Assembly: GCA_026196445.1 (NCBI GenBank)
Contig: JAPHTE010000272.1
Span: forward strand, 1 to 6,571
Length of the DNA: 6,571 nucleotides
Origin: Lysobacterales bacterium
Lineage (GTDB): Bacteria > Pseudomonadota > Gammaproteobacteria > Xanthomonadales > SZUA-36
Direction of reading: 5' to 3'
Below are positions 6,523-6,571 of this stretch, piece by piece. The notes beneath the pieces are model-generated. The model was not told the DNA's origin. It saw only the letters and a program-made list of their open reading frames with translations, and did no database searches. The position numbers and the translations under genes were made by a program. Numbering within the stretch: position 1 is the first letter of the stretch; each line of letters begins with the position of its first letter.

Positions 6523-6571
6523 ATCGTCGCTACGTGCATCCATGCACTCTCGCGACATACAGTCCATCCAT

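Larger units (their letters stand above)
6473..6571. repeat. tandem palindromic repeat array, 53-bp period, cut by the window end
   Basis: The 46 bases at 6473-6518 recur without a mismatch at 6526-6571, a period of 53 bp; the 7 bases GGACATC (6519-6525) complete the first unit. The match stops at the left edge (G at 6472 against C at 6525), so the array starts at 6473, and it continues past the window. Each unit holds two palindromes with core CATCCATG: GTGCATCCATGCAC (6481-6494) and GTCCATCCATGGAC (6509-6522). The first is enclosed by GTCGC (6473-6477) and GCGAC (6499-6503). The period is not a multiple of three and no coding frame is evident. This resembles intergenic REP-like palindromic repeats; I cannot assign it to a named family. 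Confidence 0.92.

Noticed and set aside
6473..6571. Start of a CRISPR array
   Set aside because: The repeat is at least 46 bp with only 7 bp left per 53-bp period, so there is no room for spacers of CRISPR size. The unit is a double hairpin, and no cas gene is in view.
6473..6571. Integron attC-like sites
   Set aside because: The unit has nested inverted repeats but lacks the RYYYAAC and GTTRRRY core boxes, and there are no gene cassettes between copies.

Overview
The window carries a conserved housekeeping block of a Gammaproteobacterium, all on the + strand: the last codons of mutL, then miaA, hfq, hflX, hflK, hflC, a small DUF2065 membrane-protein gene (yjeT-like) and purA. This gene order is the classical mutL-miaA-hfq-hflX-hflK-hflC-yjeT-purA arrangement of gammaproteobacteria. 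The fairly GC-rich coding sequence and the short-tailed Hfq fit a non-enteric member of the class. The genus cannot be named from this sequence alone.

Layout. 1-39 is the 3' end of mutL (mismatch repair). 74-1018 is miaA (tRNA A37 dimethylallyltransferase). 1085-1315 is hfq (RNA chaperone, strong Shine-Dalgarno). 1339-2661 is hflX (ribosome-associated GTPase, TTG start). A 171-bp gap with a small hairpin leads into hflK (2833-3966) and hflC (3963-4823), which overlap by ATGA and encode the membrane SPFH complex that modulates the FtsH protease. A 111-bp gap with a perfect 10-bp hairpin separates hflC from the DUF2065 gene (4935-5120), followed after 31 bp by purA (5152-6444, adenylosuccinate synthetase). 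No gene-free stretch exceeds 300 bases.

The genes share a post-transcriptional and quality-control theme: tRNA modification (MiaA), sRNA-mRNA pairing (Hfq), rescue of stalled ribosomes (HflX) and membrane proteolysis control (HflK/HflC). PurA (AMP synthesis) is a conserved neighbour rather than a functional partner. The tight spacing suggests co-transcription, with likely internal promoters before hfq and before hflK.

The least ordinary part is the right end. Starting 28 bp after the purA stop, a tandem repeat of 53-bp period begins and runs off the window edge. Each unit contains two palindromes built on the same CATCCATG core whose flanking base pair is swapped in a compensating way, plus an outer GTCGC/GCGAC stem around the first. 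It looks like an intergenic palindromic repeat array of REP-like character. I found no new enzymatic or defence system: the protein-coding part is ordinary core genome.
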